This document shows positions 48,550 through 59,625 of a DNA stretch of 64,000 nt, piece after piece. A program made the translations under genes and the position numbers. Numbering within the stretch: the first letter of the stretch is position 1; the number at the start of each line of letters is the position of its first letter. Origin of the DNA: Siphlonurus alternatus. Lineage: Eukaryota > Arthropoda > Insecta > Ephemeroptera > Siphlonuridae. The notes under the pieces are model-generated. The model had not been told where the DNA came from and ran no database searches. It saw only the letters and a program-made list of their open reading frames with translations. The stretch covers positions 43,021,469-43,085,468 of the forward strand of contig OX463781.1 of NCBI GenBank assembly GCA_949825025.1. Reading direction: 5' to 3'.

Positions 48550-49747
48550 TATACATTATTATAATTGTACAGTTATTTTTTTTTATATTGCACTATAAAA
48601 CGTCCAAGGCAATATCATGCAGGAAGCTTTAAAAGAAATGTTTGCAGTAAACTGATTCCCTTGAGAATTTTCTTAGAGGCATCTTCTCCTTATAAGAGCG
48701 TCTTTTCTCAGCTCCTGTGTAAGTGAGACACTCCCAAGAGACGCACATTTCTCCAGCCTTTAGACGACTCAAATGTGAGAGCAAATATATAGAAAAAAAA
48801 GTAGTAGTATATATTTTTATATCACTAAAAAAAAGAAGCAAGCGTGAAAAATCACCAACCAAAAGTTTTTTCTTATACAAGGACAAAAAGGGTGCTACTA
48901 AAACAAGATTTTTTATTTTATAAAGGGTAGAGAAATGTTGGTGGGTTCATGACCTCTGTATAACCTTTGTCCCTCAGGTGTATAAAGTGAAGGATTACCA
49001 TCGTTTGACGTGATCCATCACTTTAAAGGATATATTTTTTATCGTGTCAAGTATCAGTAAGATTTCTCAGTATCGGAAAATCTGCTTTCATTTGAGGAAA
49101 TATAATATGACATATTTGTAAAGCTTGTTTATGTTTTTATTACAGGTATATTTAACTAACAGGTGGTTAAATAGTGTATGCGTGTGTATGAATATTTCAT
49201 GTTTTTGTAATGTAAATATTATGTATTTATGTAATTTTTAAATTAAAGTTAAAAAGCTTAATTCTCAATACTGTTTAATAAAATAATGATGACATATTAA
49301 ATTCATTATTTTTTAATTAATAAATTAAAACTGAAAATACATTTTTATGTACGTAGAATGTATTGTAAACCGAATGAAATGGCTGGTAATGCTATTTTAA
49401 AACATGGGCAGGTGTTTAAAATGTGAATTTTTAATTTAAGAGACGCATTTTACAATTTTCTTTTAAGAGTACAAAATGCATGCTAAAAATTAGAATATTA
49501 AAACACTTCAGGATATCACGAACTTCACCTTCACTCTGCTTGGGGGTAATGATACGAAGTCTGTAGCTTGGTGAACTATAACATTTCGGGTATGATTAGA
49601 TTAGGCGATCTTCTTATATCCCCCAAAAGTTTCAAATCTTTATAATTGAATCTATTAGTTGAAAAAACCTTTACTTTTATTTCCAATAAGATTTATTATC
49701 ATATAGTTTTACTACTGATAAGAATGAACTTTCTTGAAATGGTTATT

Positions 49748-49835
49748 AGAGTTTTTTGCAGCAAATAGACTCATTTTTTTTCTCTGTGGTTGCAGCATCA
49801 TAAAATGAATCAGGGGTAAAGTTTATGCTGTCCAG
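49748..49835 (+). repeat. Dispersed repeat X, copy 2
   Basis: gagttttttgcagcaaatag, then tctctgtggttgcagcatca and aatcaggggtaaagtttatg. It matches the order of the copies at 22001 and 54635 with many differences. Confidence 0.5.
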
Positions 49836-50499
49836 AGTATAGGTTGAAAACAATCGTAAAGTGCAGCTGTCCCACGCTGTAGATATGCAATTAGAGAAAA
49901 CAGTTTTTTTTGGAAGTTGCATACTCATAAAGTGCACGTAACGTCATTTAAAAAAATCATAAAAATGGCTTTATAGCTACAAAGCGTGGAAGGCTACAAA
50001 CACAAATCTGTGCTATGATCATTTGAGTGTAGCGCGCAGTAATAAATAATATGTATAATAAATTACAATAAATTAAGTATAATATAATTGTCAAGTTGAG
50101 TGACAAATTAATTATAGCTGTTTATACGGAACAATGTAAAATAAAATGAATTAAAAATTAACTTATATTAACATTAAGAAATTTTAGCGAATTGTCAGTT
50201 TAAAATTTGATGAGTTTAATCTTAATCAATTAATATCTTGAACAGGAATTTTGTTTTAAAATGTTGTTAACTAGCTGAAAATCAAATTAATCAGATTTAA
50301 TTGTCATTCCAATTATGACTACAGTAAAAAAAAATTGTCTTGTAAGAAAATTAATTAATATTCAAATTTCAACACCGATCAATTAATCTTATTAGATTAT
50401 AAATCTTATCAGTGCTCTAAATCTAATTCTCGTTACATATAGAATTTAATTCAACTAACTTATCTAGGTTTCTTATAAAACTAAAATAAAAAAAAAAAA

Positions 50500-50503
50500 C
50501 AGA

Positions 50504-50534
<31 letters not shown>

Positions 50535-50745
50535 AAGAGGTATAGATAGAGTGGACTGGATAATAAAAACCTGGGAACTTTAAAAGGAGAGCAGAAAGAA
50601 GAAAGAAAAGAGAAAGAGAGAGAGAGAAAGAGAAATGGCAGCGCGAGACAAAGGAAGGAGAGAAAATAGTAAAAGAAAAGAAAGCAAGACAGAGAAAGAA
50701 TATATAAAGATAGGGAAGGAGAGAAAGAAAGAGAGTGGGGAGGCT
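50500..50745. repeat. Long polypurine tract with GA core
   Basis: About 245 bp of mostly A and G on the + strand: a (GA)n core at 50503-50528, then aaggaaagagg, gaaagaagaaagaaaagaga and ggaaggagagaaaatagtaa. The strand asymmetry is extreme and could favour triplex (H-DNA) formation. A minus-strand open frame here is low-complexity Ser/Leu/Phe and not believed. Confidence 0.85.
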
Positions 50746-50910
50746 TAACGCAAATAGAACATTAGAATTCATGGAGGGACGTAAGACGAGCGGGGCGTCA
50801 CGTAACTGGAGAGCCTCCCTCCAGCTTGCCCATCTCAAGTCTGGAAGAGTTGCTACGAGCCAGCCCATCTGCTTAGATCGCTCAATGGTCCAACCATAGG
50901 AAGTCTTGCA
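50746..50910. other. GC-richer patch after the polypurine tract
   Basis: gggacgtaagacgagcgggg, cgtcacgtaactggagagcc and agttgctacgagccagccca. It is open on the minus strand (WLVATLPDLRWASWREALQL) but runs into low-complexity sequence and matches no family I recognise. Confidence 0.3.
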
Positions 50911-51658
50911 ATGCCTATTGATCTGCTATAGAAGAAAAAAATACTAGTCTTTTACTATATCCCTTCATTCTTTAAGAAAGGAAAGCAAGTATATTTTTTC
51001 TCGATTTAATCCTGACTGATATAGTTCAGTATGTAAAAAAAAAGTGAAAGAAAAGAAACAAAATGAAAGTTTCTTTTTTTTTTTAAAAGCTTAAAACTTG
51101 GAAGCATGTGAATTTTTAGATTCTTTTTTTTTTTTTTTCTACATAGAATCTTTTCAACTGGAAAGTAAAGGATACTACTCAAGTAAAGTCCACGTTTTTC
51201 TTTCTAACATTACTTTAAAAAAAAATCTCTGGAGAAATGAATGATATATCTTCTTACAGCCTAAAGTATTATACATCTTCTCCCCAACCCATGTTTTTCT
51301 TGGGTAGCTTCAGTTAAATATAAAAAGCCCTTTTTTTATGTGTTACCACCCTTTAACAAAAGTGTAGTGAGAAAATTAGAGTTAATGTACGCTTTAAAAC
51401 ATGCACCGGGATGTTAAAAAATACAGCTGAAGAAGAATGAAAAAAAAAAAAAAAAATCATAAACATAAACATAAAGTAGCTAATACTAAAATAATAAAAA
51501 AAAAACTAAAAGAAAGGAAATTAAGCAAAATAAAATAAGTGTAATGTTTAAAGCCAGCCACTAAAAAAAAGTATAAAAATGTGTTCTAAACTAGTAATTT
51601 ACCCTTTTTTTTATTAGAAATTTAAAATAAAAAACAACGCGTTCAACATTATATAGCT

Positions 51659-51873
51659 TTAAGGCGGATTCAGATGGCGACAACGGCGATGCGACGCGAT
51701 TTTGACGTAAAAGCTGTGAAATCCTATGCAGCGGCGAATTCACCGGTAATCGCGTTAATTACGATGCTCTTTTTCTTTTAATAGCCCAATATGGCCGCCA
51801 ATGGATGTTACAGCAAGTGCGCATTATTCGCGTCGCGTCGCATGGTAAAAATCGCCATGTGAATCCACCTTTA
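51659..51873. mobile_element. GC-richer palindromic MITE family O
   Basis: Left end ttaaggcggattcagatggc and right end catgtgaatccacctt. Inner arms are gcgatgcgacgcgattttga and ttcgcgtcgcgtcgcatggt. It is flanked by TTTAA/TTTA. CpG-rich arms stand out from the AT-rich surroundings. Confidence 0.8.
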
Positions 51874-52686
51874 CTTTTTATTTTGTTAATCAAACTTAAA
51901 ATCTGAAATTACAGATTAGGAACAAAACACAATCAGAATTACTTCTCATAAATCACCGTCTTCGTTATTTTTATAGAATTAAGTGCAACTTAATAACCAA
52001 TTATGTTAATCAATATTTTATTTAATATACCAGTATTTACAATGAATTAAGTTATGAGTTACAAAAAAATAGAAATACATTATCATGAACAGTAAAAACA
52101 CCAATATATTTTAAACAATTATCATGAATTAAAATTCTCATATGCATGTATACAATAATATTATAACAATAAAGTAAAAAAGGCACCGGAAAAACCTTGC
52201 CTAGCTCCGTGCAAAAAAAGAGTAAACTATTGATACCTATAATATACATGCGAAATCATAGATAAACTATCACTGCCAAATTGTAATTAGGAAAAAAAAA
52301 TGCATTTTCTAATTTATATTTAAATCAAGTTATATCATTAAAACGTATAGTATGAAAATCAATATTTTTTAAGCAATTAATAGAAAAATAATAATATAAA
52401 AAATTAAGAACCATCATAGGGCTCAATACGTACACCTGTTTTATTCACCCCTTTTTTATATAGATTAAGGTTGATTAAATTTATACTTATAGTCAGGTAC
52501 TCCCCAATTTTTGGATTTAACACAGGAGGCATAGAGACTTTGTCCATATATTTTTATTTATTTTGAAACATTACTTTACGAGTATAAAACAATTTCAGGG
52601 CCCTCTTTATTTTAATTTAATCACCGCAAAATGGTAAAAAAAATGCAACATACATATTATCATACTGTATATATATCATCTCTTGT

Positions 52687-52915
52687 CCGGAATAATGAGC
52701 TATCTGCTTACCACGATTTTCTTGCAATATTGAGCCATCTGCTACTTCAGGTGAGCCCAATATGCTTTATTTTTATACCTTTTTACAGCTTATATTTACG
52801 ATTACCTGAAGTAGCGCATAGTTCATTATTGCAATGTATATTTCTTTTTTGTAACTTGGGTGAAAAATAAAAATAAATAAATAAATCATGGTAAGCAGAT
52901 AGCTCATTATTCCGG
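52687..52915. mobile_element. Inverted-repeat element family W with a nested inner palindrome
   Basis: Outer arms are ccggaataatgagctatctg, then cttaccacgatttt, and the complement ending attattccgg. A second inner pair is ctacttcaggt and acctgaagtagcgcatagtt, with ttgcaatattgagccatctg matching the outer arm again. This looks like a palindrome built twice from a related arm. Confidence 0.8.
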
Positions 52916-53347
52916 TCGAGGGACGCTATATCTGATTATATGTTAAACGCCAGTGAGATACTTTTGGCCATTGCAGTACGTTGACACAGAGTTGAGTGAA
53001 ACTAGACAGAGTCTAGACGGTAAAGATTGACAGAGAAAAATGACCACCATCTAAGTAAACCTTTCCTTTTTTTTTAATACACACGAGTTAAGCTTGCACA
53101 AGCAGTGGCATGTTTACCACAAGTTAGAGTAACTCTCGTAGAAAAATGTAATCTTCGTGGTAGCTCTTTAAAGAACTTTTCCTACCGCCAACTTTTTCCC
53201 TCGTACGCTCCATTTACAGTCCACTTACATTTTGTCATGAACTAGTAAAGAGAAAATATTTGCCAGAGATATTAGCAAAATTGCACGTTCTTACTTGCAT
53301 TTATAAAAGGAAATTTAAATTATTTTTGAAAGTCAAATCTTTGCAAT

Positions 53348-53650
53348 GGCATTATATTTTTTATTGCAAAATGAATAGAGGTTATCAAATTATACTACTC
53401 TAATTTTTTTTTTAGTCCCGGGACAATTTTTAAATAATTATTGAAAGTGCGGCCACGCTTCCTGAAACGTCAACAGGCATCTAGGTCCTATTCTTTTTAT
53501 TAAGGAACCAGGAGAGCCAACGTAATTTAGAGAACTTTTAATAATTATTTAAAAATACTTACAAGACTCAAAAAAATCTGAAAAAAACAAAAAACAAAAA
53601 CAGAGTAGCATAATTTGTTGCCCTCTATTCATTATTGCAATAAAAATTTG
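53348..53650. mobile_element. MITE family A-related subfamily, copy 2
   Basis: Arms are ttattgcaaaatgaatagagg and its complement ending attattgcaataaaaatttg. The interior runs tactactctaatttt...agtcccggg and back, ending with gcatgcag. It resembles the 18071 copy more than the three full family A copies. Confidence 0.7.
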
Positions 53651-54634
53651 CATGCAGTATACACATTTGTATAGGAAAAGCTGCTAAAGAGATTACTGTC
53701 ATAGCATGGAAATGCATTTTTATACAATTATTTAATGACTAAATAAATGATGATAGAGGAAACTTAAATCAGAATGGTCAATTTGTACAGCATTACCACG
53801 TATATTATAACAGTTGTAATTAGCTTGCATGATATCGTTCCATTGACAAGAAAGGAGGAAGCAAGGGGATTACGTATGAATTCAATTTAATAATATTATT
53901 AGTTTAATGATCTAAAGCATAGTGGAATTATATAATATAGCCTGTGTATTATTTCCTACTGCTATTCCTAACATAATGCCTACAGGTTCATATTATAGCA
54001 ATGTACTTCAATGCTTTGAAGTTGAATTGTCCAGAATATTTAGTAATTAAATTATTATCAAACAAAAGATGTGTGATGTTAAAATGCATAATATTATATT
54101 GAGAAAACTGCAATTATAAATTGCAAGAGAGTTTACCAAGCATATGTTGCATTCATTATGTAGAGCAGGTATGTTTATATATATTTTTTCCATTTTGACA
54201 AAATTGAATTAGTCAAAATTACAATAAAAATTATTGGTTTATATAATGTAATGAAATTTTATAAATCTGAAACTTATTACTATAATAGTTTATAGGTTTA
54301 TACAAAACAGCGGCAGTAACATCACGTATACCTATTATACCTAATTTGCTTCTAAGGGAAAAATAAATATGTCTGAACATCATATTCTTTGCTATAAAAT
54401 TTTGAAGTTACAATTAGAATAATATAATATTTGTAAACCTGATTTGTATAATATATAATTATATAATATACATGTTATAATTTATAATATTATTTATTTT
54501 TTAAAACGTACTTTACGTCATTATGTACTGCTCGAAATACTAAAACATCAGAAACTTTACTGCTGCTCTGTTTGTTGGTATTGCTAAGTGGTATATAGAT
54601 GCGTGACAAACTTGAATTTTTTGGGACAGGACTG

Positions 54635-54735
54635 GGTAATCTTCTTACTTCCTCTCAAAATTGCAGCTTTTTATTTCTTAGTAGAGCTGCATCGCCAGTA
54701 AATGAGATAGGAGTAAAGTTCATGCATGGTGTCCC
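54635..54735 (+). repeat. Dispersed repeat X, copy 3
   Basis: cttcctctcaaaattgcagc, then agtagagctgcatcgccagt and ataggagtaaagttcatgca. It directly precedes the 44-bp acceptor array. Confidence 0.6.
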
Positions 54736-54763
54736 GATGTTTACGTATAAATATTGCAATACA

Positions 54764-55189
54764 TGACGTCACAGTCACATGCTCATGACGTCACTAATGT
54801 TACAGTTCCCTCGGACATCACGTGATTCATGACGTCACTAATGTTGCAGTTCCCCTGGACATCACGTGATACATGACGTCACTAATGTTGCAGTTCCCCT
54901 GGACATCACGTGATACATGACGTCACTAATGTTACAGTTCCGCCGGACATCACGTGATTCATGACGTCACTAATGTTGCAGTTCCCCCGGACATCACGTG
55001 ATACATGACGTCACTAATGTTACAGTTCCCCCGGACATCACGTGATGCATGACGTCACTAATGTTGCAGTTCACCCGAACATTACGTGATTCATGACGTC
55101 ACTAATGTTGCAGTTCCCCCGAACATCACGTGATTCATGACGTCACTAATGTTGCAGTTCACCCGAACATTACGTGATTCATGACGTCA
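54764..55189. promoter_or_regulatory. Dense cluster of CRE-type TGACGTCA and E-box-type TCACGTGA palindromes
   Basis: Eleven TGACGTCA sites (54764, 54786 and then every 44 bp to 55182) alternate with seven TCACGTGA sites plus two TTACGTGA variants. TGACGTCA is the full-length CREB/ATF (bZIP) site and TCACGTGA is a bHLH-zipper (USF/MITF/Max-type) site. The spacing is set by the tandem repeat, so the cluster may be a by-product of the array rather than a selected enhancer. Whether any factor binds is unknown. Confidence 0.5.
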
Positions 55190-55201
55190 CTAATGTTGCA
55201 G
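54784..55201 (+). repeat. 44-bp tandem array of the exon's own 3' splice site (nine decoy acceptors plus the real one)
   Basis: The unit is catgacgtcactaatgttgcag followed by 17 bases matching the start of the exon and then tgatt (t/a/g variants at the end). AGs that could act as acceptors end at 54805, 54849, 54893, 54937, 54981, 55025, 55069, 55113 and 55157. The real one is at 55201, and every step is exactly 44 bp. Copies 1, 4 and 6 have ttacag instead of ttgcag. Copies 7 and 9 share the variant ttcacccgaacattacg. Each copy read from its own AG gives V-P/H-P-D/N-I-T and then TGA, so all nine are in-frame dead ends. Every unit has TGACGTCA, and seven of the nine decoys have TCACGTGA. Confidence 0.95.
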
Positions 55202-55372
55202 TTCCCCCGGACATCACGGATGAGGAGACGAGCTCGGACATCACGGTGCAGGAAACGGAGAACGCCACGCTGGTGTGCCGCGCCACGGGACACCCTTCGC
55301 CACGCATTTTGTGGCGCCGCGAGGATGGAGAAAGCCTCGTCATTCGCAAGGGACCGCGAGACATCGCCAAAG
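55202..55372 (+). CDS. DIP: DIP/lachesin-like Ig cell-surface protein, exon with first half of Ig domain 2
   Basis: Internal exon. The acceptor gttgcag ends at 55201 and the donor AAAG|gtaagg starts at 55373. Entry is phase 1 (g|tt restores Val) and exit is phase 1. It reads VPPDITDEETSSDITVQE, then ENATLVCRATGHPSPRILWR, then REDGESLVIRKGPRDIAK. This is the first beta-strands of a C2-type Ig2: first cysteine in LVCRATG, core Trp in ILWRRED, NAT as a possible glycosylation site. VPPDI..EE.S.D....E....L.CRA.G.P.P...WRREDG is diagnostic of DIP/lachesin proteins. GC content is much higher than the flanking DNA, as in the other two exons. The second Ig2 cysteine, Ig3 and the membrane anchor must lie in later exons that I could not find before 64000. 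Nine duplicated copies of this exon's acceptor and first 17 bases lie immediately upstream. Confidence 0.92.
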
Positions 55373-56297
55373 GTAAGGTCAATTTTATACTGAGGAATTA
55401 CAATTGCATCAGCCTGTCAAGGTGGTGTATTTCATCTACATAAAAAAACAATAATTGACCATACTTTGCAACACGGTATGATTGGAAATCGCTCAGCAAT
55501 GATATTTAATGAATAAAGGCTATTTTAAAATATCAGGTGCTACAAATATACACATAAAATTATTATTATAACAAGAGCGCGAAAAAAACTCACATTTTTT
55601 TTGAAAAATAGGCGCCTAAAAAGTCAACTTATTTTTGAAAAATAGTCTGCAAAAAAGTATTTTTTTTTACAATTAATATGAAGAAAATAGCTGAAATGCA
55701 CTAAGAAGTGTCAAAAAGTCACAAAAAAGTCACATTTTGCCAAAATAGTCTCAAAATAAAAAAATAGTCTAAAAAGTCTTTTATTATATAGGCTTATTTT
55801 AATCCACTTCCGGAGATGGGTGGACATTCTAAATGACAACAAAATAGTCCTCATGTGCACAAAAAGTCGAAATGAATTTTTTCCGAGCTCTTATTATAAC
55901 CCAAATAGGTTATATTAAATTAAATAGATCAAAAAAGTGTTTTACCTAACATGATATAGAATTATAAATTTTATATCATATTTTTGAAAATGTACACGTA
56001 CATGTTACAGCAGCAGATAAGTTGATGCATTTTTTTTATTTGCAAGCATTTCCAATAAAAAATTGAATGACATTTCACTATGTGATGTAAAATGTGTTAT
56101 TAAATTTTTATGTAATCGGGTAGAAAATATGCGAACATGATAAAAAAATTGGATTATTGCAAAAATGCAAAAAAATTGAATGGAATTTTTAAATTAATTT
56201 GCTCTATGATCCTTTGAAATATTAGTATTTATTCACTTATTAGTATTTTCTGAAAAAATAAACATGATTTTTTTAAAATTTAATTTCAAACACATAA

Positions 56298-56462
56298 GGC
56301 CGGTCGCAGACAGGATCGCATGATTTCGCTATTTCTACGATCGTAAGCTTACGATCGTACGTTTCTCATTTCGAACCAGTCCTAAAATTTCTTATCATAC
56401 GACAGCATACGATACGAAGCTGTGTGCGCGCACACAGCTGATCGCATAGGTTCTTATTATGA
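56298..56462. mobile_element. Inverted-repeat element family P, copy 2
   Basis: Begins aggccggtcgcagacaggat, then cgcatgatttcgctatttct, with the palindrome acgatcgtaagcttacgatc inside. It ends gcgcgcacacagctgatcgc, then ataggttcttatt. It shares several words with the 11032 element in opposite orientation. Confidence 0.65.
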
Positions 56463-56480
56463 CAATATTTTACATTATTA

Positions 56481-56566
56481 CATTCACATGACAGCGTTTA
56501 ATAAGGATCCGTTAATGACGCCTCATTTAAGAATAACATTATCCATCGTCAACGAATACGTATTAA
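56481..56566. mobile_element. MITE family F, truncated copy
   Basis: Carries cattcacatgacagcgttta, cctcatttaagaataacatt and catcgtcaacgaatacgtat, collinear with the 21663 element. It breaks off in a run of A at 56567-56584 where the right end should be. Confidence 0.8.
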
Positions 56567-57124
56567 AAAAAAAAAAAAAAAAAATAGTTTTCATATATTG
56601 TTTACTAAATTTTAAACTTTAAACCTCTCACATGTGTCTTCTGATTTTAAAAGTTGCTAATGATGATCTTAACAAGGGTCATTATAATCAGTACAACTAT
56701 GAGATGATGAACCTTACTGAAAAGAGGGGATTTTAAAATATTTGTTGTGCTCACAAGAGGCTCAATATACTTTTTTTTTTATTAATTATAACAAGATTTT
56801 GGTTATTCAAGTAATTAGTGGCAAATTAGTTGTCACAGTTCCATGTTGGTACGTGACTATTACAAATAGGCTGTCGTATCGTATCATTTTTCTCTGTCGG
56901 CATTTTTTATTGCTCTCTGAATAGTATAATAAGCAAACAATTGTTTTTAAATGTTTTCTGGATAATTCATTAAAATGCGATTAAATTTGTACTCTGGTGA
57001 AAAAAATCTGCAAAGTAAAGAACTGCATTTCTGTGCCAGGTGTCTTTTTAGCAAATCTGTTAATAACTTCTCCGGAACACACTTCTTTACCACTTTCCTC
57101 AAATAAATTTATAGGAAAAAAATC

Positions 57125-57487
57125 TTAAGGTAGAGATAACACGCCCAATGTTAAAAAAAAATTCCATTCATAAAAATTATGAAAAAAATTTAGAATGTTC
57201 TCCCTCCTTAGCATACCTTATCCATAGGTAAAATATCAGGTATACAAAAACGAGCTAGTTTTCGAGTTATTATTTTTTTAAGTTCTCTAATTTAACATGG
57301 GGAAATGGAAATTCCATGATAAATTAGTCAACTATAAAAATTAATAACTCGAAAACTAGCTCGTTTTTGTATACTTGATATTTTACCTACTGGTAAGGTA
57401 TGTTAAGGCAAACATTGTAAATTATTTTCATAATTTTTATGAATGGGATTTTTTTTTTTAACATTGGGCTTGTAATTTCTACCTTAA
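57125..57487. mobile_element. Palindromic MITE family K flanked by TTAA
   Basis: TTAA then ggtagagataacacgcccaa at left, and aacattgggcttgtaatttc, then tacc and TTAA at right. Arms contain tcataaaaattatgaaaaaa, tatacaaaaacgagctagtt and ttcgagttatt with their complements. The centre is near 57300. It lies in the intron after the last recognised DIP exon. Confidence 0.9.
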
Positions 57488-58825
57488 TTGCACGTTATTT
57501 GTAATTTTACTTAAAATATAATATTATGTTCTACCTGTGCCTGAGGGATTCAAATTGCGACATATATCTTGAGGAAATTAAATAGGCTAACATGCTTTTC
57601 ATGGAGAAATATAGCATCGTAATAAAAAATATTAAATAGATTATCTTAAATTGATAATTATTGATAAGTGTTTAAAATTTATATTATATTTTAAATTTTG
57701 CAATACGTATAAGAGAATACAGTAAATTTACAGTAAATTTCAAATTTATATTATTTAAATATTATAATTATTTCGCCATTTCAATTAAAGGATATTTTTA
57801 TTTCACTCCTTTTTTTTTCTTTATAGCAACATAATAATATCATATTAAGTATATATACTATATAATATTATATTATATATAATAATAATACCAAAAAACT
57901 TAGAAGTATGAAATTCCATCTTATTACTATAATTTATTCCTCATATTATTAGGGGGTTACTAAAGTGGTTCTATTTCAAAGAGCTTTACTAGGTTATATC
58001 ATGAAGGATTCTCTTTATATATAAGGCCACCACTATTTTTGGCTTTACTGTTTGAGGACAGTGTAAAAGGTAAGCTGTCAGCGTCGACGTTTCTCATATT
58101 CTTATACTGGCACTGAAGCAGCCTCAGGGGACAATTTCCCACATAACCTCCTGCTACCATAGTGGCTGAACGTTTAAGAGTTAGCTCACAAAATTTACCA
58201 TCCCTCTTATTTTTTTTACTTTCATATAAGCCTATACTGTAAGGTGGCTCTTTTTTGAGCCCTCTTTCTATTTTTAAGATAAAAAATACTTCTTTTCTTC
58301 ACAAGCTCCCACAACAATTTTCATGACACAGAAGGCACTTCCAATTTCCATCTAAGCGACAAAATACAAAACCAACCCCCTTTTCAACCCTACTTCAATT
58401 TCCACCCCTTCATCACAGCTACTTCTCGTAGTAACACGAGATATGAGTGGTACAATTTTTATGATTATTTTCTTCTCTCTCTCTCACTCTCTCTCTCTTA
58501 TATTTTTCTCTGTCCTTTAAATTCAATATCAGTACAAAATTTTTTTTCCCTCTTTGTCTATATATAATATGACGTGACATGTATGCTGTATTTTTTTTAG
58601 AAGGCAAGCAAGTCTAAAAAATCGTCACAAATGTCGGACCATGATGTTCTACAGATCATGCAATATGCTGGAAAATTGTATTTATGATGAGATGTAATAA
58701 GAAAAAAACAAATAAAACAAAAATTGTGTTTTTATATATGAGCCTTTATTTTTTTTTTCGTTTCTTTTTTTGCCCATGCATACAAAGATATATGGATGAG
58801 AGAGAAATAAAATGTGTTATGTCAA

Positions 58826-58851
58826 AGAGAGAGAGAGAGAGAGAGAGAGAA
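58826..58851. repeat. Short (GA)n microsatellite
   Basis: About 24 bp of GA followed by agagaagg. Confidence 0.9.
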
Positions 58852-59598
58852 GAGAAGGATAATAAAACAATATTGTAATTTCAGTTGGAGTATAGATTAA
58901 AATGAGGTTTATTATTTTTTCTTTTATAAAACTTTAATTGGGTACTTCTACTTTTCTATAATACTTACTTACTAACTTTGAAACCCCCTGAACCTTCTAA
59001 AACCTTAATTTGAGCGTTTTGCAGGCTTTTGCAGAACGAAATCATCCGCGGCCTTGCAATCCATCCCGGCATTTGCCTGTAATTGACGGAAACGTATTAG
59101 CAATGAAACGTACAACGTACAGAAGGGGGTTTAAAAAGTGTCTTGTTGTTTACATCGTATTGATAACGATGTGTGTTACAATTGTGGAGTGAAGGTCAGT
59201 CGCTGCCTTTCTTCTTATCACGTATACCTTGATACCAAACGTCGTGTATGATGTCACCCATAAGCCTGTGTATAGACACTTTATAATCCCCCTTTGACAC
59301 AATGGTCCATCACCATATTAAAGTAACCACATATATTGGAAACATTATTTGAAAAACATTAGCCCTTTGATAATTTTGTTTTTCCTTTTTTTTTTGTAAT
59401 GTTTTGCCACTTTAGTAATGAAATATACAACTATAGGATTTCATTGTTTAATAAAATTTTATCCTTCAATGAACTACTGACATTTACAAAGTATATAACT
59501 ATCTATTTCTATTAATTTGTCTATGTTACTAGTTCGTGTGCCTTGTAAAGTTTTGAAAAGTTGGTAGGATCGTGGAGGAATGAAGTGTATAATGTCTG

Positions 59599-59625
59599 CT
59601 CTCTCTCTCTCTCTCTCTCTCTCTC
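59599..59625. repeat. Short (CT)n microsatellite
   Basis: About 26 bp of CT in a GC-richer stretch (59560-59745). Confidence 0.9.

Larger units (their letters stand above)
42229..55201 (+). other. DIP intron, 12973 bp
   Basis: GT (gtcagt) to AG (gttgcag), with the acceptor multiplied tenfold at its 3' end. Contains MITEs E, D (two), A (two copies), O, W, the 55-bp hAT hairpin, repeat X, GA tracts and the polypurine run. Confidence 0.85.

Noticed and set aside
50473..50868. 131-codon minus-strand frame starting MGWLVATLPDLRW
   Set aside because: Most of it is Ser/Leu/Phe low-complexity from the polypurine tract. There is no recognisable domain or splice context.
59010..59192. 60-codon + strand frame with GC-richer composition, preceded by tttgcag, as a possible next DIP exon
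   Set aside because: No Ig hallmark (no Y-x-C) and the wrong phase and content for the second half of Ig2.
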